Shown: in pieces, positions 1-7,102 of the stretch | How positions within the stretch are numbered: position 1 is the first letter of the stretch | Layout: each line of letters begins with the position of its first letter | IMG/VR virus record: IMGVR_UViG_3300034166_001837 | Location: 1-32,787 of that record | From: a virus | DNA length: 32,787 nt | Reading direction: 5' to 3' (one strand) | The notes under the pieces: generated by a model | Told to the model about the DNA's origin: nothing | Databases searched by the model: none | The model's input: only the letters and a program-made list of their open reading frames with translations | Position numbers and translations under genes: made by a program

Positions 1-162
1 CTCGGTCACGACAAGGAGGTGCTCATGAGCATCTACTTCGGCGAGCTTCCCGACGACGATGCGACTGCCCGCCGGATTTATGAGACAGGCCCGTTCACCG
101 TCGAAGTCGACGGAAATCGGACGGAAATGGCCCCGAAAAGCCCTGCTTCTCGTCGCAAAACG
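1..162. repeat. Left copy of terminal direct repeat (integrase 3' end)
   Basis: Bases 1-162 repeat 32626-32787 in direct orientation with only two mismatches (128 t versus 32753 a; 156 c versus 32781 g). The first 127 bases are identical. The repeat lies in coding sequence and starts at the codon for the Leu of the LGHD box, so both copies encode the late catalytic His and the Tyr nucleophile. It may be a pair of att sites (attL/attR) inside the integrase gene, or the overlap left by opening a circular assembly. The two mismatches argue mildly against a plain overlap. Confidence 0.85.
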
Positions 163-207
163 GCACGGAAATCGAAGGCCGCCCAGAAAAAGCACGTCAA
201 GCGCTAA
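1..207 (+). CDS. int: Tyrosine integrase, C-terminal fragment (5' end beyond window)
   Basis: The frame is open from base 1 and ends at TAA 205-207. It encodes the last part of a phage tyrosine recombinase: the LGHD box with its catalytic His, then the Tyr nucleophile in MSIYFGE, then a basic tail rich in Lys and Arg. The matching N-terminal part is at 31426-32787. Joined across the repeat, the enzyme would be 468 residues, normal for an actinophage integrase. A GTG at 19 could start a short peptide but lies inside the conserved catalytic box, so it is unlikely to be a real start. Compared with the right copy there is one amino-acid change (Met for Lys in the basic tail) and one silent change. 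Confidence 0.85.
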   Translation, partial: LGHDKEVLMSIYFGELPDDDATARRIYETGPFTVEVDGNRTEMAPKSPASRRKTARKSKAAQKKHVKR

Positions 208-266
208 CGGGCCACAGGTCCCGGGGAGAGCCAGGAGAATCGCTCCTACAACGGATCCCCCTGGAC

Positions 267-295
267 TTGTGTCAAGGCTTGCCGCGCGCACTGTC
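267..295 (+). promoter_or_regulatory. Class A promoter-like site, leaderless, for gene at 302
   Basis: TTGTGT (267-272), 17 bases, ACTGTC (290-295), then 6 bases to ATG 302. The spacing matches the other class A sites. No Shine-Dalgarno sequence precedes the ATG, so a leaderless transcript is inferred. Confidence 0.5.
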
Positions 296-301
296 GGGTG
301 T

Positions 302-649
302 ATGAACAACCACACTCCGACAGAGTCGGAAAACCAACCGCCTACCGTGAGGTTCGTGGCTTCCGCATACGACGAGGCGATCAGCCTGATCGTCAACCTC
401 GCTGAGGATGCAATCCTGCTTGCAAAGGACGCCGACCTACTCACGGTCGACGACCTTCCCAGGTTCCTCGAGAAGGTGATCAAAGACCATCCGCTTGCCG
501 ACCGCCTCCGGGTTGTCGAGTACGGCGATGTCGTCTACGAATACGGAGACGTGTACGTCGAGGTTGACTTCAACTTGATCTGGGAGAACCAGGCCGAGCC
601 GTATCTCAACCCTGACAGCAGCGTGACGGGCATCCCCGACGACAACTAG
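302..649 (+). CDS. Hypothetical acidic protein (cargo gene 1)
   Basis: This encodes a 115-residue, strongly acidic protein with no signal peptide or membrane segment. I do not recognise a family. The N-terminal 20 residues look disordered (Asn, Pro, Glu rich); the middle looks helical, and the C-terminal part has a beta-like VVYEYGDVYVEVDF stretch. The ATG at 302 is chosen because the class A -10-like hexamer ends 6 bases before it and no ribosome binding site is present. An upstream extension of the frame to 59 overlaps the integrase tail and is unlikely. The gene has its own promoter-like site and a following hairpin, so it is an independent unit beside the integration end, the usual place for lysogenically expressed cargo (inference). 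Confidence 0.6.
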   Translation: MNNHTPTESENQPPTVRFVASAYDEAISLIVNLAEDAILLAKDADLLTVDDLPRFLEKVIKDHPLADRLRVVEYGDVVYEYGDVYVEVDFNLIWENQAEPYLNPDSSVTGIPDDN

Positions 650-671
650 CCGGTTCGGTTACGCGTCAAGC

Positions 672-699
672 ACACCCCTGGGCGGAAGCTCAGGGGTGT
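672..699 (+). terminator. Hairpin terminator after gene 302-649
   Basis: A perfect inverted repeat, ACACCCCTG (672-680) and CAGGGGTGT (691-699), has a 10-base loop and is followed by TGCCATTTTGT. It lies 22 bases after the stop codon. Confidence 0.65.
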
Positions 700-722
700 T
701 GCCATTTTGTGGGCGAACCTCA

Positions 723-751
723 TTGCACGCCGCGGATCGGCGATCACAGTG
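723..751 (+). promoter_or_regulatory. Class A promoter-like site for small gene at 768
   Basis: TTGCAC (723-728), 17 bases, ACAGTG (746-751). The expected transcript start near 758 leaves a short leader containing GGAAGGAGAG. Confidence 0.5.
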
Positions 752-767
752 ACTAGCGGAAGGAGAG

Positions 768-938
768 ATGATGAACACGATGACCGCGTGCCCAGAGTGC
801 GGCACCCAAGCGATGGATGACACGGAGCGCCGCTACCAGGGCTGCTGCGCGGACTGCTATCGCAACGTTGTTAGATGCTGTGTTCGACTCGACGTCGAGT
901 TCCAGCAGAGCGGCTCCGAATGGAGTGAGCGCTACTAG
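768..938 (+). CDS. Small Cys-rich (zinc-ribbon-like) protein (cargo gene 2)
   Basis: The frame ATG 768 to TAG 936-938 encodes 56 residues. A strong Shine-Dalgarno sequence (AAGGAGAG) ends directly before the ATG, so the second in-frame ATG at 771, or a later one, may be the real start. The protein has a CPEC pair followed 16 residues later by CCADC, then another CC pair, a pattern that fits binding of one zinc ion. I do not recognise a specific family. It has its own upstream class A site and a strong terminator 60 bases downstream, so it is a free-standing unit. Small zinc-ribbon proteins in phages often bind host proteins or DNA, but nothing here shows which. Confidence 0.55.
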   Translation: MMNTMTACPECGTQAMDDTERRYQGCCADCYRNVVRCCVRLDVEFQQSGSEWSERY

Positions 939-967
939 ATCTGCATCGCACGCGCTACTAGATCTGC
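929..967. repeat. Tandem 16-bp repeat over the stop codon of the small gene
   Basis: GCGCTACTAGATCTGC occurs at 929-944 and again at 952-967, a 23-base period. The first copy contains the TAG stop of the 768-938 gene. It looks like a recent short tandem duplication. Confidence 0.8.
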
Positions 968-996
968 GTGAGACCGGCTGATTCATGGCAGCTGGT

Positions 997-1027
997 GAGA
1001 GCCCCGGGGTGAACGCCCGGGGCTCTC
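997..1027 (+). terminator. Strong hairpin terminator
   Basis: A perfect 12-bp inverted repeat, GAGAGCCCCGGG (997-1008) and CCCGGGGCTCTC (1016-1027), with a 7-base loop, followed by a short pyrimidine run. It separates the small gene from the next cargo gene. Confidence 0.75.
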
Positions 1028-1039
1028 CTATTTCCCCCC

Positions 1040-1068
1040 TTGCCGCGAGAGCGTCGGCCCCGACGGTC
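1040..1068 (+). promoter_or_regulatory. Class A promoter-like site, leaderless, for gene at 1076
   Basis: TTGCCG (1040-1045), 17 bases, ACGGTC (1063-1068), then 7 bases to GTG 1076. There is no Shine-Dalgarno sequence. Confidence 0.55.
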
Positions 1069-1075
1069 ACCTGGC

Positions 1076-1939
1076 GTGACGACGACTGGCCCGACACGCC
1101 GGTGGCTTACCGACATTGCCGCCCTTCACTCTGCGTTCGCCGACACTCCTACCGTCGCCCGCATCGTCCGCTCAGCCGTCGTCCACGCTCGTCGCTCAAG
1201 TGACTTCTCAGAGGCACTCGAAAAGAAGCTCGTGGCCAGCTTCACACCAGCCAGGTGCCGCGCGATCGCTAACGAGATGGACCTGTCGAACTTCCCGCTC
1301 TCGGACCTCACTTGCCTTTCCGGATTTCGAATCGAGGCAATCGAGGGATTCCGCAGACCGGCTGACTGCTGGATCGTGTGGGAGCACGGAGATGGAACGG
1401 AGACGCGCGTGCCAATCAACATCAAAGGTGTGCGACGGCAACAGAAGCTCTACGCCGGAGACTTCGCGTGTGCCCTGGGTCCATTCCTCGCCTGGTTGAC
1501 GATGCCCAACGGCAGGATTGACGAGCGCTATCGGGGCAACCCTGACGAGCTACTGGTTGACCTGATTCGCGGAACACGAAAGCTCGTGCCTGGACGCGAC
1601 TACTTCCTGTGGTCAATCGAAGATCGCGGTGGACCGGTCACTCACAACCTGAGGAGCCTTGTGTCCCGACACCGTGCAGACGGAACTGGTCTCGCCATCT
1701 GGCGGCACTACCAACGCAACGTCGTTGTCTACACGGCCAACGTAGGCACGACGATCAGTCCGAACTTCGACATTGCGCGCGAACTCGCAATCGCACTTCT
1801 CCCTCCGCCAGGCGTCGGGCGTCTCCAAGTCGAACTTCTCTCAGCGGTACCCGTCAGCGATCAGCGACGTGTCGCACGCGCTCTCGCAAAGCTCACTGAC
1901 GAAGAACTGGTCGAACGGCTTCTTCGAGACCTGGACTAG
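1076..1939 (+). CDS. Unknown cargo protein, possibly PD-(D/E)XK nuclease-like (cargo gene 3)
   Basis: This encodes a 287-residue soluble protein with no membrane segment. GTG 1076 is taken as the start because the class A -10-like hexamer ends 7 bases before it; the longer frame from ATG 1040 would overlap the promoter-like site. I do not recognise the family with confidence. A segment around residues 90-115 has an Asp in ADCWIVW followed by a strand ending PINIKG. This vaguely resembles the D...(D/E/N)xK core of type II restriction nucleases, but the middle acidic residue would be Asn. The stop overlaps the stop of the convergent gene at 1936. As an independent unit beside the integration end it is a reasonable candidate for a lysogeny-expressed defence or fitness gene (inference). 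Confidence 0.6.
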   Translation: MTTTGPTRRWLTDIAALHSAFADTPTVARIVRSAVVHARRSSDFSEALEKKLVASFTPARCRAIANEMDLSNFPLSDLTCLSGFRIEAIEGFRRPADCWIVWEHGDGTETRVPINIKGVRRQQKLYAGDFACALGPFLAWLTMPNGRIDERYRGNPDELLVDLIRGTRKLVPGRDYFLWSIEDRGGPVTHNLRSLVSRHRADGTGLAIWRHYQRNVVVYTANVGTTISPNFDIARELAIALLPPPGVGRLQVELLSAVPVSDQRRVARALAKLTDEELVERLLRDLD

Positions 1940-2124
1940 CGGCCCCAGCGACCGTCACTCGGGTCAAGCCAAGTGATGACCAGCGGGAGGACGGCAGCGA
2001 TTGCCCCGGCGAGCCAGGTGCGCAGGTCAGTCCACGACACAGCGAAAACGTCTGCGCCGGACGCCAGCAGGCAGCCGAGCAGGTAAGCAACGAACACTTT
2101 GGCCCAGGACTTCAGCATTTCCAT
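1936..2124 (-). CDS. Small two-TM membrane protein, putative holin
   Basis: The product is 62 residues with two hydrophobic stretches, about residues 8-25 and 37-51, joined by a short Trp-containing loop. The short C-terminus ends DPSDGRWGR. Size, topology and the end-of-operon position fit a small class II holin, which would permeabilise the host membrane. Family assignment by eye is uncertain. ATG 2124 is preceded by the class B hexamer ACGGTT with 5 bases between and no Shine-Dalgarno sequence. It lies 3 bases after the stop of the coiled-coil membrane gene. Alternatives are another small membrane protein, such as an exclusion factor. Confidence 0.55.
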   Translation of the reverse strand: MEMLKSWAKVFVAYLLGCLLASGADVFAVSWTDLRTWLAGAIAAVLPLVITWLDPSDGRWGR

Positions 2125-2127
2125 GCC

Positions 2128-2454
2128 CTAACCGTTGCTGCGCTTCTCGAGCTCAATGCGCAGTTCACGGATCTCCGCCCGCAGAACCTCGGCCTCCTGG
2201 ATGTGGTGCTCAAGTTCGACGCGTGTCTGTGAGAGTTCCAGTTTCGTCTGCTCCAGCTCCACTCGGAGAGCATCGATCGCTTCTGACATTGTTCCTACGA
2301 GACGACCAGCCCCCTCGGCCACCGCTTGCGCGCCGGTGGCGAGAAACTGATGCGCCTCGGCTGACATCCGCTTCTTCGTAAGAACGGCGGTGACTAGTCC
2401 CGTGATCGGGCCAGTAGCCACCGCACCCAGGAACGCCCACGCCGCCGCACTCAT
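2128..2454 (-). CDS. Membrane-anchored coiled-coil protein, possible lysis accessory protein
   Basis: The 108-residue product has an N-terminal hydrophobic segment (about residues 3-26) and then, from about residue 55, a long coiled coil with regular Leu/Val spacing and many Glu and Arg residues. One membrane anchor plus a long coiled coil, beside a putative holin, suggests a part in lysis such as a Rz-like spanner or a holin regulator, but no family is certain. ATG 2454 is preceded by the class B site with 6 bases between and no Shine-Dalgarno sequence, so the mRNA may be leaderless. The gene follows the 1280-aa tail protein gene by 23 bases. Confidence 0.6.
   Translation of the reverse strand: MSAAAWAFLGAVATGPITGLVTAVLTKKRMSAEAHQFLATGAQAVAEGAGRLVGTMSEAIDALRVELEQTKLELSQTRVELEHHIQEAEVLRAEIRELRIELEKRSNG
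2130..2143 (-). promoter_or_regulatory. Class B (GCAGCA-ACGGTT) site before gene 2124
   Basis: On the - strand GCGCAGCAACGGTT ends 5 bases before ATG 2124. It overlaps the last codons of the gene at 2128-2454, so part of the match could be coding coincidence. Confidence 0.4.
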
Positions 2455-2460
2455 GCTGAC

Positions 2461-2474
2461 GACGGTTGCTGTTG
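2461..2474 (-). promoter_or_regulatory. Class B site before gene 2454
   Basis: On the - strand CAACAGCAACCGTC ends 6 bases before ATG 2454. No -35-like hexamer is seen 17 bases upstream. Confidence 0.45.
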
Positions 2475-2477
2475 TGA

Positions 2478-5400
2478 CTACCCTCGCCGCTGGTTGACGG
2501 CGAGGCTTGTCAGCTCCGTCGCCATCGCCGGGTTGAATCGCGAGCGGGACCCGATCAGACGACCATCTATGTAGATCGCAGGCTCAATGTTCAGTCTGAT
2601 CTGATACGTGCCGTCAGCTTGATCCACCAAGTCTGCGGCACGGTTCACAATTCGATAGTCCCCGAGGATTCGGCCGAACGTTCCATCCTCGACGTCCACG
2701 GTGATGACGTCACCGACGCCAAGATCGAGTAGCGAGAAAACCCGCTGCGGCGTCACCGTCAATGCGAGTGTGAGCGCAGGCGTTGTCTGCTGACGAGATT
2801 GGACGATTCTCTGAGCCACTGCAGCGCATTCCGTGTTCGATGTGAGCTGCGGTGCGGAGTAGTTCCGCTCGACGCGACCATAGATGCCGAGCTTCGTAGT
2901 AGACGCGAAGACTGCCTCATAGTTTCCACCCGTCCCATCATCCGCACCGACCACCCGCGCGACGGTCACGACCGTCTCTCCGCGGGAGCGGAGATCTGCG
3001 AGATCGGCGACACCCGAAGTGATGCGGACGCGGCTCCGCTGGTCAGTTCCTCGAGTTGGCTTCGCCATCAGCATCCGTGTCGCCGGGTCTACCCACACCT
3101 CAGGACCATCGAGCTTCTCTGCAACTGCATTCAGTGCGTCGAGCGCAGTTGTTCCTGCCCTCAGGCTCAAGGTTCCAAGGGTCTCACAGTTCGTTGTGTC
3201 TGTGCCGATGCCGAGACCTCCCCACGGCTCGGATTGGGAATTCGCAGCGATGGTTGCCGCAACGTCTGAGAGGTCGGCTTCCTCATACTCAGTATCCACT
3301 TTGACTATGCGGTTGTCGAAGTAGTGCAGCAGGCCGCGCGCTGTTATGTAGGTCGTCGGTCGCGCCGACTCCCACTCCACCTCGGTGATCGGTCCTACAA
3401 AGACGGGCTGGCCCTGGAACGTCACGACGAGTTCGACGCTCAATGGGTCGAGCAAGTCGCGGACAGTCGTACTCGACTCCTCGGCACGGCGCTTGAGCTG
3501 ATCTGACGCCACGGTGACCTCGGCGTATCCGACACCATCGAGGCCTTCCTCGAAGCGGAGCGCCGTGATCCCAAAGAGAAAGAACATCGGTTCGATGTCA
3601 GTAACCACGCCCGACCCGTTACGAATGATTCGCTGCGGATAGGCGCCCGTCGCGCCGTTCCCGTGAAAACCGATGACCCGCTTTGGCTGAGAAACCTGAC
3701 CGGTCGAGTCAGATGCCCTGATGTAGTAGACGTACTTGCTGTCTGACCCCTTCTCAACAACGACCACCTCGTTGCCGTCGACGCAGAGTTTCGTCCCGTC
3801 ATCGAGCGTGATGCAGTCCGACCATGGACCGTCCGGCGTCAACCCAATCTGGAGGTCCCAGTCATCTCCGTCCCAGTCGATGACGGGGAAACGGCCGTCG
3901 ATCTCCGGGATGTCCGGGAGGTTCGTGATCGTTCCCTCAAAGACTGTGAAAGGTGACTCTTCCTTGTCACCGGCCAGCTGCTTGACCTTTACGGCAAATC
4001 GGTAGTCCCCCGACTTGTTCTTCTTCGGAGTGATTGTCAGAGTCGCTTCGAGGTCTGTCGTCGAGAGTGATGTCACCGCGATCGTCACCTCGTCTGTGTG
4101 CTTTGCGTCCGATTTTGACCACGACTTCGGACGCCAGTTGGTCCCGTCAGCTTCCACTTCTGACAGGTAAACCTCGTAGTTCCCCTGAGCGCCCCCTGCT
4201 GCAGTTGGGTCCGTCCAGAAGATCACCATCGTGTCGCCGTCGTCCTCGAAGAGCGTCGGGGCTACTCCTGCCGGCGCGGTGGGTGCATCTGATGTCCACG
4301 TGACTACGAACTCTGCTGAAGGGCCGAACCGAGTTTGGAACGCGTCGTCGACGATCTTCCAGCGGAAGAGAACACTGAAGTCGCCGAAGAAGTTAGGGGT
4401 CGGTGTCACCTCTACCTCGGCACCCACAAGGATGTCCGCGCCCATGGTCACATTGATCGTGGCCGGGTATACGCCGTTCGTCTCCGGTGCGAAGGAACTC
4501 GGATTGTCGACCCAGTCATCCTTGCGAGGATCCCAGACCTGCAGTATCGCTGCACCTGGCGAGAACTCTGGGTCGAATCCTATGACGGTTGCACTGAATG
4601 AAGTGTCTTCCGCGACCTCCATGAACGGCCAGTCGACGGAGAACGGAGCACTCGGTTCAGTTCCGCCGACACCGGCGCTGATCGCTCGCTTTCCCCAGTC
4701 GCCGTCAGTGTTGAGGATTGTGACGAAGCGTCGAGTTGCTCCACTTAGGACAGTCGTGGAGGTTCCGTCAGAGTCGGTCAGAGTGCCTTCGGCGACCTCC
4801 ACCACCAGGTTGCCGTTGGTGTCGACGTCTGCCGTGCCGCTCCCGCCGCCGATACCGGCTGTAGACGTAGCCACCCACACGGCTGTTCCTGTGTCGGCGG
4901 AGTATCGCGCTACCACCGATCCATAACTGAAGGTGAAGTCACCGCTCGTCGCAAAGACCTCACCAGTTGATACGACACTTGCTACCGAGGAGGACGACTT
5001 CCACTGGTTGGTTTGGGTCTCTGTAGAGCACTTCCAGCTGACGATCTGATTGTTTGTTCCTACCGTCAACGGCGACGAAGGGAAGTTAGATGCGGTCCAC
5101 GTTTGGGTAGACGAGCCGGTCTTTCCCATCAGCATCACGATGTTCGATTCGTCGGCAGCAACCCAGAAGCTGGAGCTCCCCCCGGGAGCGGTGATCGTGA
5201 TGCCGCCCTTGTCAACTCCCTCAGTATCCCGAGTAAGGAGGCTGTAAGTCCGTGTGGAGGACGATGAGCCACTTGATCCGAGGATGACTGATCGGCCCGC
5301 TGCGGTGACTGCAACTGCTGCACGGTTCCCCGAGTTTGACGTGAGCAAATGCCCTGCGTGTTTGCCCGTCATTGTCGCCGTCTCAAGTGCCACCCACCCA

Positions 5401-6320
5401 CCACGGATGACCGAGCCCGATGCGGTGACGTTTAGGACTTTGTCGTTTTGACCGTAGGTGACGGTGTGGGTCGTCCACTCGACCGGGATCGACAAGAGCA
5501 AGATGCCTCCACCAATCGCTACATCCGAGACAACTTGCGATCCGGAACCTGCGGCACTCCAGCGGATACGGGTGTTGTCCTGCCAAACACCACTGTTGTT
5601 CATCTTGGTGATGTTCCACTCGCGTGCCGCGGTTCGCGCGGGGACAGTAAGCGTTGTGCTATCTGCCGAAGTGAACGTCGCTGATGAAGTCGATCCGTTC
5701 CAGACAAAGTAGATGCCATTGGCGTCGGCCATCATTCTGTTGCCTGATGAGTTACCTGCACCAGAGCGCGCAAACCACTGGTAGGCGCCGCTGTCTGAGA
5801 ACTTCAGGAACTTCACCCCGCTCTGAACGCAGTCGACGACATTCGTTCCATTGAGGCGGACATACCGCTCTGTTGTTCCGATGTAGACGATGAAACCACC
5901 ATCGCTCGTCACAGCCACAGACAACGGGTTTCCCGAGCGGGTCCACGTGGTCCCGTTCGTAGAGACCTCGAAGCTGATTGCTGGAAAGTCTGCAACCGCC
6001 TGGAATGCGGAAACGTCAACGAACTGGAACGGACCCGTCTCCCCCGCCGCGGTCTTGACGCGAATCATGAAGGTGGCGTCCCCCACGACCGTTGGAGTCA
6101 GCTTGACCTTTCCGTATGCACGTTTACCTTCGAACTGCGTTCGCCACTCTTGCGAGATCGCACCACCGAGCACGGTGACCGATTCGGACCATGTCGCACC
6201 ATCGAGAGAGAACTCGAAGCTGACCGCCTGAGCACCCCAGTAGTTGGTCGTGAAGTAGCCGACAGCCTCAGTGCCGACAGAGACGGTGGGCAGCGATCCC
6301 GATGTGACCTTGTAGGACAC
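2478..6320 (-). CDS. Minor tail protein: N-terminal beta-rich/Ig-like region fused to C-terminal hub-like domain
   Basis: This 1280-residue tail-tip protein follows the Dit-like gene. The first ~500 residues are rich in Ser, Thr and Gly with repeated strand patterns, as in receptor-binding or adhesin stalks. About residues 530-830 look like Ig/fibronectin-type domains ending in acidic turns. The last ~370 residues (from about PQRIIRNGSG) resemble a baseplate hub or tail-associated region (VELVVTFQGQPVFVGPITEVEW, ITARGLLHYFDN), as in actinophage Gp37-like tail proteins. It should sit at the tail tip and take part in host recognition. The order is unusual, because tail-associated proteins normally have the hub first. 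GTG 6320 lies 2 bases after the upstream stop. Confidence 0.75.
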   Translation of the reverse strand: MSYKVTSGSLPTVSVGTEAVGYFTTNYWGAQAVSFEFSLDGATWSESVTVLGGAISQEWRTQFEGKRAYGKVKLTPTVVGDATFMIRVKTAAGETGPFQFVDVSAFQAVADFPAISFEVSTNGTTWTRSGNPLSVAVTSDGGFIVYIGTTERYVRLNGTNVVDCVQSGVKFLKFSDSGAYQWFARSGAGNSSGNRMMADANGIYFVWNGSTSSATFTSADSTTLTVPARTAAREWNITKMNNSGVWQDNTRIRWSAAGSGSQVVSDVAIGGGILLLSIPVEWTTHTVTYGQNDKVLNVTASGSVIRGGWVALETATMTGKHAGHLLTSNSGNRAAVAVTAAGRSVILGSSGSSSSTRTYSLLTRDTEGVDKGGITITAPGGSSSFWVAADESNIVMLMGKTGSSTQTWTASNFPSSPLTVGTNNQIVSWKCSTETQTNQWKSSSSVASVVSTGEVFATSGDFTFSYGSVVARYSADTGTAVWVATSTAGIGGGSGTADVDTNGNLVVEVAEGTLTDSDGTSTTVLSGATRRFVTILNTDGDWGKRAISAGVGGTEPSAPFSVDWPFMEVAEDTSFSATVIGFDPEFSPGAAILQVWDPRKDDWVDNPSSFAPETNGVYPATINVTMGADILVGAEVEVTPTPNFFGDFSVLFRWKIVDDAFQTRFGPSAEFVVTWTSDAPTAPAGVAPTLFEDDGDTMVIFWTDPTAAGGAQGNYEVYLSEVEADGTNWRPKSWSKSDAKHTDEVTIAVTSLSTTDLEATLTITPKKNKSGDYRFAVKVKQLAGDKEESPFTVFEGTITNLPDIPEIDGRFPVIDWDGDDWDLQIGLTPDGPWSDCITLDDGTKLCVDGNEVVVVEKGSDSKYVYYIRASDSTGQVSQPKRVIGFHGNGATGAYPQRIIRNGSGVVTDIEPMFFLFGITALRFEEGLDGVGYAEVTVASDQLKRRAEESSTTVRDLLDPLSVELVVTFQGQPVFVGPITEVEWESARPTTYITARGLLHYFDNRIVKVDTEYEEADLSDVAATIAANSQSEPWGGLGIGTDTTNCETLGTLSLRAGTTALDALNAVAEKLDGPEVWVDPATRMLMAKPTRGTDQRSRVRITSGVADLADLRSRGETVVTVARVVGADDGTGGNYEAVFASTTKLGIYGRVERNYSAPQLTSNTECAAVAQRIVQSRQQTTPALTLALTVTPQRVFSLLDLGVGDVITVDVEDGTFGRILGDYRIVNRAADLVDQADGTYQIRLNIEPAIYIDGRLIGSRSRFNPAMATELTSLAVNQRRG
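2482..2505 (-). terminator. Hairpin at 3' end of the 1280-aa tail gene
   Basis: CCTCGCCG and CGGCGAGG form an 8-bp stem with an 8-base loop over the last codons of the tail gene. No T-run follows, so termination is uncertain. A class B site restarts directly downstream. Confidence 0.35.
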
Positions 6321-6322
6321 TG

Positions 6323-7102
6323 CTACTCACCCCATCCCGCATACCAGGTCGCGGTCGCCGTCCCCCCGGTGATCGTGGTCGTGTTGTTCCCAGGCGCGAG
6401 CCGCGGAAACCGCGACGTGGGAGACATCTTGTTCAGCGCTGGCACACCGGCGATCGTGATGTTCTCGTAGCCAGGTTCGGTAACAACGGTGAGAACGTTC
6501 CCTATCGTGAGCGACTCAATCGTCAACGTCTCTCCAGTAGTCGCGTTGGCGACAGTCACCGACGTGCCCGTTGCGGTGATGACGATTTCAGGCCACGCGG
6601 GTGCCGTACCAACATTCTCCAGTGGCAGTGGATCGCCCCAAGTGCCAGTCGAAATGGTCGTCGAGTACGCGATCGGGTTTGGGCAGACGACCGTGAACTC
6701 GTACTCGAGGAAGTGGGAGCCAGTTGACCGACAAAGAACCGACCCCTCGAGGTGCCCTTCGAGCTGACGGGTGGTCGACTCGGTGGTCCACCGGATTCCG
6801 ACTGTTCCACCCGAACCGTTGTTGAGAGTTCGAATCAGAGTGCTTCTCGACGCCCGGACCGACTCCGCGTCTGCGCCAACGATCATCCCTGCGACCCTGA
6901 CGGTCCTCCCTTCCATCTGGCCAGGAGCGACAACCGCACCAGGGACCAGGGCGAGGTCAGCGATGTAGAGACGCCGAGGCGCCGGGTCGAGTTCGAGGGT
7001 GTCGATCGTGAAACCGGACGGGGAACCACTCGTATAGACGACGGAGCCGAGAGTGAGGTTCGACCCAGAGGCGGGGATGAGGGTGATCTGCTTGAGGTTC
7101 AC
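6323..7102 (-). CDS. Distal tail (Dit-like) protein
   Basis: The product is 259 residues. It has the usual position, directly after the tape measure gene and before the hub gene, and usual features of siphovirus distal tail proteins. The N-terminal half forms a ring-type beta domain containing VRVAGMIVGAD and RSTLIRTLNN, which resemble conserved Dit elements. The C-terminal half is a beta-sandwich domain (about 150-259) rich in Thr and Val. It would form the hexameric ring joining tail tube and tip complex. GTG 7102 overlaps the tape measure stop by 4 bases (GTGA), so translation is probably coupled. A GGCAACGGTC stretch at 7121-7130 resembles a class B site but is inside tape measure coding sequence. 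Confidence 0.75.
   Translation of the reverse strand: MNLKQITLIPASGSNLTLGSVVYTSGSPSGFTIDTLELDPAPRRLYIADLALVPGAVVAPGQMEGRTVRVAGMIVGADAESVRASRSTLIRTLNNGSGGTVGIRWTTESTTRQLEGHLEGSVLCRSTGSHFLEYEFTVVCPNPIAYSTTISTGTWGDPLPLENVGTAPAWPEIVITATGTSVTVANATTGETLTIESLTIGNVLTVVTEPGYENITIAGVPALNKMSPTSRFPRLAPGNNTTTITGGTATATWYAGWGE

Noticed and set aside
1-162. A CRISPR array or transposon end at the window ends
   Set aside because: The repeat is coding, has only two copies, and no spacer or terminal inverted repeat is seen.
753-1097. A - strand gene over the small Cys-rich gene
   Set aside because: It would run through two hairpin terminators and the class A sites on the other strand and has no ribosome binding site.
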